A DNA stretch of 13,239 nucleotides, from assembly GCA_025352185.1 (NCBI GenBank), contig JANXTV010000242.1, forward strand, positions 1 to 13,239. The letters are read 5' to 3'. Under the pieces are notes generated by a model, which made no database searches, was not told the DNA's origin, and saw only the letters and a list, made by a program, of their open reading frames with translations. Of this stretch, positions 1-6,858 are shown piece by piece. Position 1 is the stretch's first letter, and every line of letters starts with the position of its first letter. The position numbers and the translations under genes are program-made. This stretch comes from Oligoflexia bacterium. Lineage in GTDB: Bacteria; Bdellovibrionota; UBA1018.

Positions 1-1
1 C

Positions 2-1177
2 GAGAAGATGTCGAAGTCGAAAGGGAACGTAATTGATCCCCTCGACGTGATGAAGATCCACGGCGCGGATCCACTGCGATTTACGCTCGCCTCTATGGCC
101 GGGCACGCTCGGGATATTAAGCTCTCGGTCGATAAGGTCGGAGACTACCGCGCGTTCGCGAATAAACTCTGGAACGCGACGAAATTCCTCCATCTCCAGC
201 TAGACCCGAACCCGGATATGCCACTGTCGGCTCCGGTGGCGGAACCCGCGGGCGGTGCGGAAGCGTGGCTGAAGTCGAATTTTAAAAACCTCCATCCGAC
301 GAATCGGTGGATCCTCTCTCGCCTCCAAACCGCGATCGACGCGGTGGAAAGCGGATTTAACGAATGGGAAATCGATAAGGCGGCCTCCGCGATTTACGAC
401 TTCGCGTGGCTCGAGTTCTGCGACTGGTTTATCGAGTTCGCGAAGCTTCCCCTCCGGAAAGCGGGCAAGGACCGCGAAGAGACGATCATTACCCTTCATT
501 ACTCCCTCGAGACGATGTTTAAGCTCATGCACCCGATCATGCCGTTCGTGACGGAAGAGCTCTGGAACTCGCTGCCGTGGAAGAAATCCGCGAATACCCC
601 CGCCCGCGTGAAGGCGGGTAAGGCTCCGCTGGACGTTCTCGCATTCCACGCGTTCCCGAAAAAGGACATTTCGTTTCGTGACGAAGCGGCCGAAGTGGAA
701 ATGGTTCGCTTAAAGGCCGTGATCGAAGCGATTCGGAATTTCCGCGGAGAAAACGGACTCTCGCCGAAAAAAGAATTCTCGCTCCACGTCCATTTTAAAG
801 ACGCGGCTGCGAAAGAATTCTTTAAAAAGTACGGCGGAGATATTCTCCAGCTCGCTCGCATCACCGAAATTAAAGAAATTGGAAAAGGGGAGTCGGCCGC
901 GAAATTCGAATCCGTCCTCCCGCTTTCGAATCCTTCGGCGGATCTTCGAATTTCACTCGAGGGCCTCGTCGATGTCGATGCCGAGATGACTCGCCTACGG
1001 AAAGAAATTGAAAAAACCAAAACGGATCTCGCTCATGTCGAAGGGAAACTTTCGAAAGAAAGTTTCGTTGCGAAAGCTCCGAAGGAGTTGATTGAGAAGA
1101 CGAAGGCGGAAGCCCTCGCATACCAGTCTAAACTTGCGGGATTCGAATCGGCGCTGAAAAAACTAGGATCTGGCTAA
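2..1177 (+). CDS. valS: Valyl-tRNA synthetase, C-terminal part (5' truncated by window)
   Basis: Class I aminoacyl-tRNA synthetase that charges tRNA-Val in the cytoplasm. The reading frame is already open at the window edge and begins with Glu-Lys-Met-Ser-Lys-Ser, the KMSKS signature of the class I catalytic loop, followed by Lys-Gly-Asn. After it come the DPLRFTLAS stretch and the helical anticodon-binding domain (roughly visible residues 80-220, with the PIMPFVTEELW motif typical of Ile/Leu/Val synthetases). The last 65 or so residues are rich in Lys, Glu and Leu and match the C-terminal coiled-coil arm that distinguishes ValRS. It ends in TAA. About 391 residues are visible; full ValRS proteins are near 900, so more than half lies upstream. 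The next gene follows after 46 bases on the same strand. IleRS and LeuRS were considered, but the coiled-coil arm favours ValRS. Confidence 0.95.
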   Translation, partial: EKMSKSKGNVIDPLDVMKIHGADPLRFTLASMAGHARDIKLSVDKVGDYRAFANKLWNATKFLHLQLDPNPDMPLSAPVAEPAGGAEAWLKSNFKNLHPTNRWILSRLQTAIDAVESGFNEWEIDKAASAIYDFAWLEFCDWFIEFAKLPLRKAGKDREETIITLHYSLETMFKLMHPIMPFVTEELWNSLPWKKSANTPARVKAGKAPLDVLAFHAFPKKDISFRDEAAEVEMVRLKAVIEAIRNFRGENGLSPKKEFSLHVHFKDAAAKEFFKKYGGDILQLARITEIKEIGKGESAAKFESVLPLSNPSADLRISLEGLVDVDAEMTRLRKEIEKTKTDLAHVEGKLSKESFVAKAPKELIEKTKAEALAYQSKLAGFESALKKLGSG

Positions 1178-1223
1178 GGCCGAAGATTACCGCTGCCCCC
1201 GGGTGGAATAGATTACGGAATAA

Positions 1224-1976
1224 ATGAAAAAACTCCCTTCGGACTTCGTTTTCGCCCTCGTGGGTCCATTAGCCGATTCGGAAAAGCTCGTCGAATGGGC
1301 GCACACGGAATTTCGAAAGTCGGCCGGGGTCCTCTTTATCGGCGTCGACCGCGGCGTCGAAATTCTGGAAGCATCGGGACTCCCGATCTCGTTCGCGATC
1401 GGTGATTTCGACAGCCTCTCGAAGAGTGCGCGGGAGAATGCTTCGGTGGACGGTACGTTTTCGGGCACCCCGATGATTCGTCTAAAGCGACATAAAGAAC
1501 GCAGCGACCTCGCTTACGCGCTCGCCTTCTGTGCGGAGCAGGGAGCGAAAACGCTCTACGCATACGGATTCCAGGGCGGCCGTTTGGATCATGAATTCGC
1601 GGTCCACTTGGATCTTTCGGAAGCGAGCCGCATGATTCCGCGTGTTGTTTCTGTAGGCGAGCGGGGAGTGGGATTCTACCTCGCCGCGAAGCACGGGCCT
1701 TTAAAGCTGAAACGCGCGACGCTCTCGGCCCTTCGGGATTCTTTTCGTCCTCTCGGCGGTCGTAAAATAAAACCGCCAAAATCCCGACAGCCGGACTTCG
1801 TAAGTATTTTTCCCATCGGCAGCGAAGCGTCCGGCGTTCGGCTGCGCGGATTGCGGTTTCCCGCCTCGGGTGGGATACTTTCGTTATCGTCACAAGGGCT
1901 GAGCAACGAAATTCGATCGGCAACGATCGAGGTCTCGCTAACGAAAGGGCGGGTTGCGCTTTTCTTTCCGGCCTGA
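1224..1976 (+). CDS. Thiamine pyrophosphokinase (TPK family)
   Basis: Probably transfers pyrophosphate from ATP to thiamine to give thiamine diphosphate in the cytoplasm. Visible family motifs are GVDRG at residues 40-44, GDFDS at 60-64 (metal and pyrophosphate binding), HKERSD at 90-95 (the K..SD element), GGRLDH at 118-123, and a C-terminal GLSNE (the family's SNE motif in the thiamine-binding domain). The length of 250 residues is slightly above the usual 210-230. The start ATG follows GGAATAA, a weak ribosome binding site. It sits 46 bases after valS and 18 bases before the acyltransferase gene, so co-transcription is likely although the functions are unrelated. The family is known from Firmicutes, alphaproteobacteria and others; enteric bacteria use ThiK/ThiL instead. 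The motif set leaves little room for another identity, but activity is inferred. Confidence 0.88.
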   Translation: MKKLPSDFVFALVGPLADSEKLVEWAHTEFRKSAGVLFIGVDRGVEILEASGLPISFAIGDFDSLSKSARENASVDGTFSGTPMIRLKRHKERSDLAYALAFCAEQGAKTLYAYGFQGGRLDHEFAVHLDLSEASRMIPRVVSVGERGVGFYLAAKHGPLKLKRATLSALRDSFRPLGGRKIKPPKSRQPDFVSIFPIGSEASGVRLRGLRFPASGGILSLSSQGLSNEIRSATIEVSLTKGRVALFFPA

Positions 1977-1994
1977 CGAGAAGGATTAGGTTCT

Positions 1995-3680
1995 TTGGAT
2001 TCGGAATCCTCTCTCACACTTCCCATCACGAGTCCGCTGACCGAGTTTAGTCAGATTCGTCCGCGCGTCCTCGATGCGGTCGTGAACCGGACGATCGACG
2101 AAGTTCCGAAAATAAAAATCGAGAGCGAGCTTACGGCCGCCCTTTACCTCGAGAAGCAGCGCCTGCATCGTGAGCGTGGAAATCTCTTTACGAAGAAACG
2201 CCTGAAAAAGGACCGCGCACTCTGGAATGGAATCCAGAAGGAACTCCTCCAGTCGGCGGTGATTACGGACCGGGGAAATTTACTCCACGACGTGGCCGCG
2301 CGGTACGCCGAGGAAATCGGTGGACGCTTCGACCCGAAAGTTTATAAACTTGCGACCGGATTACTCCCGTACGGATTTAATTGGCTCCTGAATGCAGCGA
2401 GCGTAAAGAGTATTCTTCCCTGGGGAATGACCGAGGACGTTCGGAGTCGATTAAGGATCGAAGGAGAACTTCAACACCTGAAGAAGCTCGCCGCTAAGGG
2501 AACGATTCTGCTCGTGCCGACCCACCAGAGCAATATCGACAGTATCCTCATCGGCTACGTGATTTACTTAATGGGCCTTCCGCCTTTTGCCTACGGCGCT
2601 GGACTGAATCTTTTCTCGAATCCGGTTCTCAGTTTTTTCATGTCAAATCTCGGCGCCTATACCGTCGATCGCCAGAAATCGAACCGTATTTATAAGGCGA
2701 TTCTTAAAAATTACTCGACCCGAATTCTCCGTGAAGGAATACACTCGATTTTCTTTCCCGCCGGAGGGCGTGTCCGCAGTGGTGCCATCGAGAGTAAACT
2801 AAAACTTGGACTCCTCGGTACCGCGCTGGAAGCGCAGATCGAAAATCTTCAAGAGGGAAATCCGAACCCGAAAATCTTCATCGTACCGATGACGACGAGC
2901 TATCACTTCGTCCTCGAAGCCTCGACCCTAATCGACGATCACCTTTCGGAGGCGGGTAAGCACCGCTTTATTATTACGGATGACGAGTCTTCGCAGTTTT
3001 CGAAAGTTCTGAATTTCTTTTGGCAGCTCTTTAAGGCGCAGTCCGGGATGACCGTGCGGGTGGGGCGACCACTCGACGTCTTCGGGAACTTTGTCGATGA
3101 AGAAGGGAATTCAATCGGTCCAAACGGGACGACGATCGATTCCACTCGGTGGCTTTCGAGTTACGGAAAACTAGGCATCGAACCTGACCGTGACCGTGAA
3201 TACACGCGGGTGCTTGGAAATAAAATCGTCGAGCGATACCACGCCGAGAATACTATCCTCACTTCCCACCTTGCCGCTTTTACATTTTTCGAGGGTCTAC
3301 GCGAACGTTACCCCGAATACGATCTTTACCGGTTCCTTCGCATGTCGCTTTCGCAACGTACGGTGCCGTGGGAGGAATTTCTCGCCGAGGCGGAAATCTC
3401 CCATAAAAAAATCCTCGCGGCGTCGGACCGGGGGATGTTTCACGTAACTCCGGAACTTCGAACGAGCGATACGAAGGCTTGGCTGAAAGACGGGATTCTG
3501 AATCTTGGACTTTTTCACGGAAACGCCGTCTTGAAGCGAGGCGACGGAGTTCTTTATTCCGAAGATATGAACCTGCTTTATTATTATCGAAACCGACTCG
3601 CCGGATACGGCCTGAGTCTGCGGGCGGATCCTCGTCGCCGCGTCCCGGGAGCTTACGATGAAAAAGGATTTCTGGTCTAA
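1995..3680 (+). CDS. PlsB/PlsC-type acyltransferase, probable glycerol-3-phosphate acyltransferase
   Basis: Probably acylates glycerol-3-phosphate at the membrane, the first step of phospholipid synthesis. The acyltransferase motif H-x4-D is HQSNID at residues 177-182, after a LLVPT strand. The second block, residues 253-263 (FFPAGGRVRSG), aligns with the F-x-E-G-G-R-S-R-T-G block of PlsB, but Ala256 stands where Glu is usual. The 561-residue length is shorter than E. coli PlsB (about 800) and much longer than PlsC (about 240). The start is TTG at 1995, chosen because AAGGA at 1981-1985 sits nine bases upstream and no better ATG occurs before the conserved part. The 3' end overlaps gpsA by 23 bases. 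That context, together with the block organisation, favours glycerol-3-phosphate rather than lysophosphatidate as acceptor; this is an inference. The gene symbol is left blank because the divergence from PlsB is large. Confidence 0.82.
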   Translation: MDSESSLTLPITSPLTEFSQIRPRVLDAVVNRTIDEVPKIKIESELTAALYLEKQRLHRERGNLFTKKRLKKDRALWNGIQKELLQSAVITDRGNLLHDVAARYAEEIGGRFDPKVYKLATGLLPYGFNWLLNAASVKSILPWGMTEDVRSRLRIEGELQHLKKLAAKGTILLVPTHQSNIDSILIGYVIYLMGLPPFAYGAGLNLFSNPVLSFFMSNLGAYTVDRQKSNRIYKAILKNYSTRILREGIHSIFFPAGGRVRSGAIESKLKLGLLGTALEAQIENLQEGNPNPKIFIVPMTTSYHFVLEASTLIDDHLSEAGKHRFIITDDESSQFSKVLNFFWQLFKAQSGMTVRVGRPLDVFGNFVDEEGNSIGPNGTTIDSTRWLSSYGKLGIEPDRDREYTRVLGNKIVERYHAENTILTSHLAAFTFFEGLRERYPEYDLYRFLRMSLSQRTVPWEEFLAEAEISHKKILAASDRGMFHVTPELRTSDTKAWLKDGILNLGLFHGNAVLKRGDGVLYSEDMNLLYYYRNRLAGYGLSLRADPRRRVPGAYDEKGFLV

Positions 3681-4707
3681 ATCGACCGTCGCCGTAATCG
3701 GTGGGGGGAGCTGGGGTACGGTACTTACGAAAATCGTAGCCGAAAATGCGGCCGATGTTCGTCTGTGGGTGCGGGATGAGGAGCAAGCCCGGGCGATGAA
3801 CTCAACCCGCTCGAATCCGGCTTACGTAAAGGAAATGGTTCTCCCGAGTAATGTGCGTACCTTTACCGATATCGAGCGCGTTTTCGAAGGCGGCGTCCAA
3901 GCCGTAATCTGGGCCCTTCCTTCGAAGGCGTGTCGTGAACAGGCGAAACGCTTTGCCCCACTTTTCCGGGGTGATGAAATCGTGATTCACGCGACGAAAG
4001 GCATCGAGGACGGAACGATGAAGCGCGTTTCTACGATGCTTGCCGAAGAACTGCCGGTCTCACGAATCGGAGTGATTTCGGGGCCAAACCTCGCGGGAGA
4101 AATCGCGAGGGACGAACCCGCGGCGACCGTGATCGCGAGTGAATTTCGAGAAGTCGTCGAGGCGGGAGTGACCTTACTTTCGACTCCGCGGTTTAGGGCC
4201 TACGCGGCCGACGACGTCATTGGGATCGAGTGGGCGGGAACGTTGAAGAATATCTACGCAATCGCGGCCGGTGCGCTCGATGCGCTCGAGTTTGGCTGGA
4301 ATACACGCTCCCTCCTCATTACCCGGGGTCTTGCCGAAATGGTGCGATTCGGGATGGCGATGGGAGCGAAAGAGGCAACCTTCCTGGGCCTAGCGGGAGT
4401 GGGCGACTTGTTTGCGACCTGCTCCTCCCCGATGTCCCGGAACTACCGGGTGGGACGAAAATTGGCACTCGGGGAGCCCCTCGAGGTCATTCTTCGGGAA
4501 CTTGGGGCGGTGGCGGAGGGAGTCAGAACTACGCAGATCATCTCGGCTTTTGCGAATGAGCGAAAAATCCCCATGCCCATCACTCAAGGAGTTTCTGAAT
4601 TAATTCGAGGAGATAGGCCGGCTAGGGACGTTTTGCGCGCTTTAATGCAGCGCCCCCCGGCGGCGGACATCTCTGCCGAAATGGGCGAGTTCGATTTCGG
4701 GCGATAG
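3658..4707 (+). CDS. gpsA: Glycerol-3-phosphate dehydrogenase [NAD(P)+]
   Basis: Reduces dihydroxyacetone phosphate to sn-glycerol-3-phosphate, the backbone precursor for phospholipids, in the cytoplasm. The N-terminal Rossmann fold is marked by VAVIGGGSWGT (residues 11-21). Next come HATKGIEDGT, the SGPNLAGEIA block, and the GTLKNIYAIAAG block, whose Lys197 corresponds to the catalytic lysine. Downstream are GLAGVGDLFATC and SRNYRVGR, also family-specific. The 349-residue length is close to the usual 330-340. The ATG at 3658 has GGGAG at 3647-3651 with six bases of spacing, and it lies inside the end of the acyltransferase gene, so translational coupling is likely. The product is the substrate of the upstream acyltransferase. 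It ends in TAG, after which comes a 131-base non-coding leader. Confidence 0.96.
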   Translation: MKKDFWSKSTVAVIGGGSWGTVLTKIVAENAADVRLWVRDEEQARAMNSTRSNPAYVKEMVLPSNVRTFTDIERVFEGGVQAVIWALPSKACREQAKRFAPLFRGDEIVIHATKGIEDGTMKRVSTMLAEELPVSRIGVISGPNLAGEIARDEPAATVIASEFREVVEAGVTLLSTPRFRAYAADDVIGIEWAGTLKNIYAIAAGALDALEFGWNTRSLLITRGLAEMVRFGMAMGAKEATFLGLAGVGDLFATCSSPMSRNYRVGRKLALGEPLEVILRELGAVAEGVRTTQIISAFANERKIPMPITQGVSELIRGDRPARDVLRALMQRPPAADISAEMGEFDFGR

Positions 4708-4838
4708 GGTCCGCGAGTTCCCTCATCATCCCGGGGTCTTGTCCTATATTCGATAAGAATAATCAGGTATTGCGTAAGGAGATGCAATGCGTTAGAACGC
4801 CCTATGCAACTGGGGTCTCGCAACCCTAGGAGGTTCCG
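4708..4838 (+). promoter_or_regulatory. 131-base leader with structured RNA elements upstream of the secreted-protein gene
   Basis: This gap holds no convincing gene. It contains an AT-rich patch (TATATT at 4745-4750, then TAAGAATAAT) that may hold a promoter, but I see no clean -35 partner. Downstream are several inverted repeats. One is a nine-pair hairpin at 4767-4790 (two G-U pairs) whose loop is exactly AAGGAG (4776-4781). A second is GGGT/ACCC at 4813-4826. A third is AACC/GGTT at 4822-4835 with a CTAGGA loop. The last two share bases, so only one can form at a time. The strong Shine-Dalgarno AGGAGG is at 4828-4833, five bases from the ATG at 4839. GGA in hairpin loops is the mark of CsrA/RsmA sites, which makes post-transcriptional control plausible. 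Confidence 0.5.
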
Positions 4839-6167
4839 ATGCGACACTTTATGAATTCTGCTCGTTCGCTCATTTCCCAAGTTCGCCCCTTTCTCGAAGT
4901 TTCGGTCTTTCTGACCGTCGCTTCGATGCCCGGCGCGCACGCCGCGAGTCCGCTCGGAATTAAGGGTCCTTTGCTTTCCGATGAAACGGGAAACTGGAAA
5001 GACTACCGTACGGGCGACGAAGCGGCACTGCTCTCCGAAGCTTCCGATGAAGCCGTATGCCGTTCGAAGACGACCTCTAATCTCCGACAACTTTATTTTG
5101 AACATTTTCGTTACTACGTCGATCACTCGAAATCCGAAATTAGCGATACGGAGATCGCACGTTTTGCAAAAGTACTCGGCATGACTCCCTACGAGTCGAG
5201 TAATGCGACCGCCGTTGTTACCGATATGCACTATAAGGGCGGAAAAACTTCTACCGAGTCCTTCCGTGCGGATAATCCGAAAAGTGATCCGGGTAAGCCC
5301 GGACTTCGGTCCCGCGTCGCTACCGTGGATAAACTCCTCAACCTCAAAGGCGTTAAGTATAATTTCCAAACGAACTTTGGCCTCGTCCAAATGTCGGCCG
5401 ATCAGTTAACCGTATCGAATACGGGAAAAATCGTACGCAAAATGATCGAAGATATGAAAGTTCTCTACGCTTCCCATCCGGAAGACGTCATCGACCGATG
5501 TGGTGCGCAGACGATGTTTGAGGATGATCTTCCCGAGATTCGGAGTGCCTTCGATAAACTGCAGACCTGCGATGTGGGTACCGACACCAGCGATAAAGTG
5601 AAATGTTTCGGTCGCTGGGCCATGTTATGCCCGAACTTTAATATTTCGGTCGCGTTGCTCGCTACGCCTCGCTATTTCGCCACGAAACATCGCGCGCCCC
5701 TTTGTTCTAAATCGTTTCGACGAATCTTAAAAACGGGACGGGCCGATGGCGGAATTAAGCCAGGGGTAAAACCCGTTGTGAAACCGGTCGTAAAAACGGT
5801 AGAGAAACCTGCCGTGAAACCCGCGATAAAAACCGTTGTGAAAAATCCGACCCCGGCGAAACCCGCCGTTAAGCCGCCGGCTAAGAAATCGACCCCGACG
5901 GTCGCGTCGGCGGACGGTTTTCAGGACGCTCCCCGTTACGTCGTTGTGCCCACCGCGGGATTCCAGGACGGGGCTCCGCGAAAACGGAATGCGCTCCTTA
6001 CGGAACTCTTCTCGAATACCGCGGCGGCGAGCCTCCCCGTAGAAACAGTGAAACGAGAGAATGCATTCGCCGATCCAGTCTCCGATACAGTCGATAGCGA
6101 AGTGACGAAGCCTTCCGATTCGGATATCGCCGCGTCTCTCCCCAAAGATAATTCGTATGGTTTTTAG
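4839..6167 (+). CDS. Exported protein of unknown function, possibly lysozyme/SLT-like, with Lys/Pro-rich tail
   Basis: I do not recognise this gene with certainty. The N-terminus has basic residues, a hydrophobic stretch and GAHAAS around residues 31-36, a likely signal peptidase I site, so the product should be exported. Residues about 37-300 form a globular domain with at least six cysteines, fitting oxidising folding outside the cytoplasm. Within it, Tyr-Glu119-Ser-Ser followed by NFGLVQMSAD at 179-188 resembles the catalytic Glu-Ser-Ser and G-L-M-Q elements of soluble lytic transglycosylases and other lysozyme-like folds, though the spacing is longer than usual. Residues about 307-353 are a low-complexity VKP/VVK linker. 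A GFQD-APR element then occurs twice, at 360-366 and 374-381, and an acidic tail follows. AGGAGG lies five bases before the ATG. The acid phosphatase gene follows after 27 bases. A peptidoglycan role is an inference only. Confidence 0.8.
   Translation: MRHFMNSARSLISQVRPFLEVSVFLTVASMPGAHAASPLGIKGPLLSDETGNWKDYRTGDEAALLSEASDEAVCRSKTTSNLRQLYFEHFRYYVDHSKSEISDTEIARFAKVLGMTPYESSNATAVVTDMHYKGGKTSTESFRADNPKSDPGKPGLRSRVATVDKLLNLKGVKYNFQTNFGLVQMSADQLTVSNTGKIVRKMIEDMKVLYASHPEDVIDRCGAQTMFEDDLPEIRSAFDKLQTCDVGTDTSDKVKCFGRWAMLCPNFNISVALLATPRYFATKHRAPLCSKSFRRILKTGRADGGIKPGVKPVVKPVVKTVEKPAVKPAIKTVVKNPTPAKPAVKPPAKKSTPTVASADGFQDAPRYVVVPTAGFQDGAPRKRNALLTELFSNTAAASLPVETVKRENAFADPVSDTVDSEVTKPSDSDIAASLPKDNSYGF
5757..5897 (+). 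repeat. Imperfect codon-level repeat encoding a VKP/VVK linker
   Basis: Within the exported protein this stretch encodes tandem short units of the form V-K-P and V-V-K-T (residues about 307-353), rich in Lys, Pro and Val with no acidic run. The DNA units vary in codon choice (GTGAAACC, GTAAAAAC, GTTAAGCC), so the repetition is conserved more at the protein than at the DNA level. Such basic Pro-rich segments usually form extended linkers through or along the cell wall. It may also change length by slippage, though the codon divergence argues against recent expansion. Confidence 0.75.
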
Positions 6168-6194
6168 TCCTCACCTCACTTTAAAGGAGTCCTT

Positions 6195-6830
6195 ATGTTT
6201 TTAGTAAAATCGGTCGGATTATTCCTCTCCCTCGGTATTATTTTTTCGGCTCACTCCGTAACGGCCGCCGAAGCGGCACCGTTCCCGATTCTTCATTTAA
6301 AGAAAATCGTCGGTCCTTTTCCAGCGATGGGAACGACCGAGTCCGATGAAGACTTTAAAATCTTGATGCACTATCAGGAAACGCGGACTGCCGAGGAGTG
6401 CGCGGCCGCCGCGACCGAAGAGAAGGGGACGCTTAAGAATCTATTCGGCGGTCCTCACGGCCTTCTCACCGATAAAGAAGTTCGACATTTTTCTATCGAT
6501 ATGAAGCGCGGGATGATTGCGGCGGGGCTCGACCATTCCATCGCAAAATTAATTTATAAACGCCCGCGACCGTTCGTGAGCCACGCGGAAATTAAGCCGT
6601 GTATAAAAATGCCGAATAACTATTCTTACCCGAGTGGGCACGCCACGATTTCTCGGGTTTACGCGCGAATCCTAGGGACTCTCTATCCGGAACGCGCGGC
6701 TGCATTCCTCGCTCGGGCGGATGAAATCGCGATGCACCGAGTGCTCGGTGGCGTTCACCATCCTTCCGATATTGAAGCCGGAAAACGTCTCGGTGATGCG
6801 ATCGCCGAACGAATCCTCGATCGGGATTAA
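6195..6830 (+). CDS. Periplasmic class A non-specific acid phosphatase (PAP2 superfamily)
   Basis: Probably hydrolyses phosphomonoesters in the periplasm. The N-terminal 25 or so residues are a signal peptide (basic Lys5, hydrophobic core, cleavage near VTAAEA). The PAP2 triad of motifs is complete: K118-x6-R125-P126, P146-S-G-H149, and R182-x5-H188-x3-D192, in which His149 and His188 would be the acid and the nucleophile by analogy with PhoN. The residue before Arg182 is His rather than the usual Ser. There are no membrane spans beyond the signal, which separates it from lipid phosphatases of the same superfamily. The 211-residue length is slightly short for PhoN-type enzymes (about 250). 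AAAGGAG at 6183-6189 is five bases before the ATG. It is 27 bases behind the exported protein gene, so the two are likely one operon. Confidence 0.9.
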   Translation: MFLVKSVGLFLSLGIIFSAHSVTAAEAAPFPILHLKKIVGPFPAMGTTESDEDFKILMHYQETRTAEECAAAATEEKGTLKNLFGGPHGLLTDKEVRHFSIDMKRGMIAAGLDHSIAKLIYKRPRPFVSHAEIKPCIKMPNNYSYPSGHATISRVYARILGTLYPERAAAFLARADEIAMHRVLGGVHHPSDIEAGKRLGDAIAERILDRD

Positions 6831-6854
6831 GTAATCCGCGAGGGTCCCGCCTCG
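6816..6854. terminator. Inverted repeats between convergent genes, possible bidirectional terminator
   Basis: GGATT (6824-6828) and AATCC (6833-6837) form a stem that contains the phosphatase stop codon, with CTCG (6816-6819) and CGAG (6839-6842) able to extend it across an internal loop. An alternative stem is CGAGG (6839-6843) with CCTCG (6850-6854). The position, between genes whose transcripts meet, suits a shared terminator. No T-tract follows on either strand, so Rho-independent termination is uncertain. Confidence 0.4.
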
Positions 6855-6858
6855 AGTA

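Noticed and set aside
1178..1223. tRNA or small RNA between valS and the thiamine pyrophosphokinase gene
   Set aside because: Only 46 bases, with no cloverleaf and no stable hairpin.
4745..4756. TTCGATAA as a flagellar sigma-28 type -10 element
   Set aside because: The core CGATAA matches, but no TAAA-like -35 lies at the right distance and the first two bases do not fit.
4584..5390. Open frame of 268 codons on the minus strand across the end of gpsA, the leader and the exported protein gene
   Set aside because: It covers two well-supported plus-strand genes and the structured leader, lacks a family motif, and reads as Arg/Ser/Gly-rich shadow sequence.
5757..5897. CRISPR-like array
   Set aside because: The units are short, contiguous and in frame within a coding gene, with no spacers of constant length.
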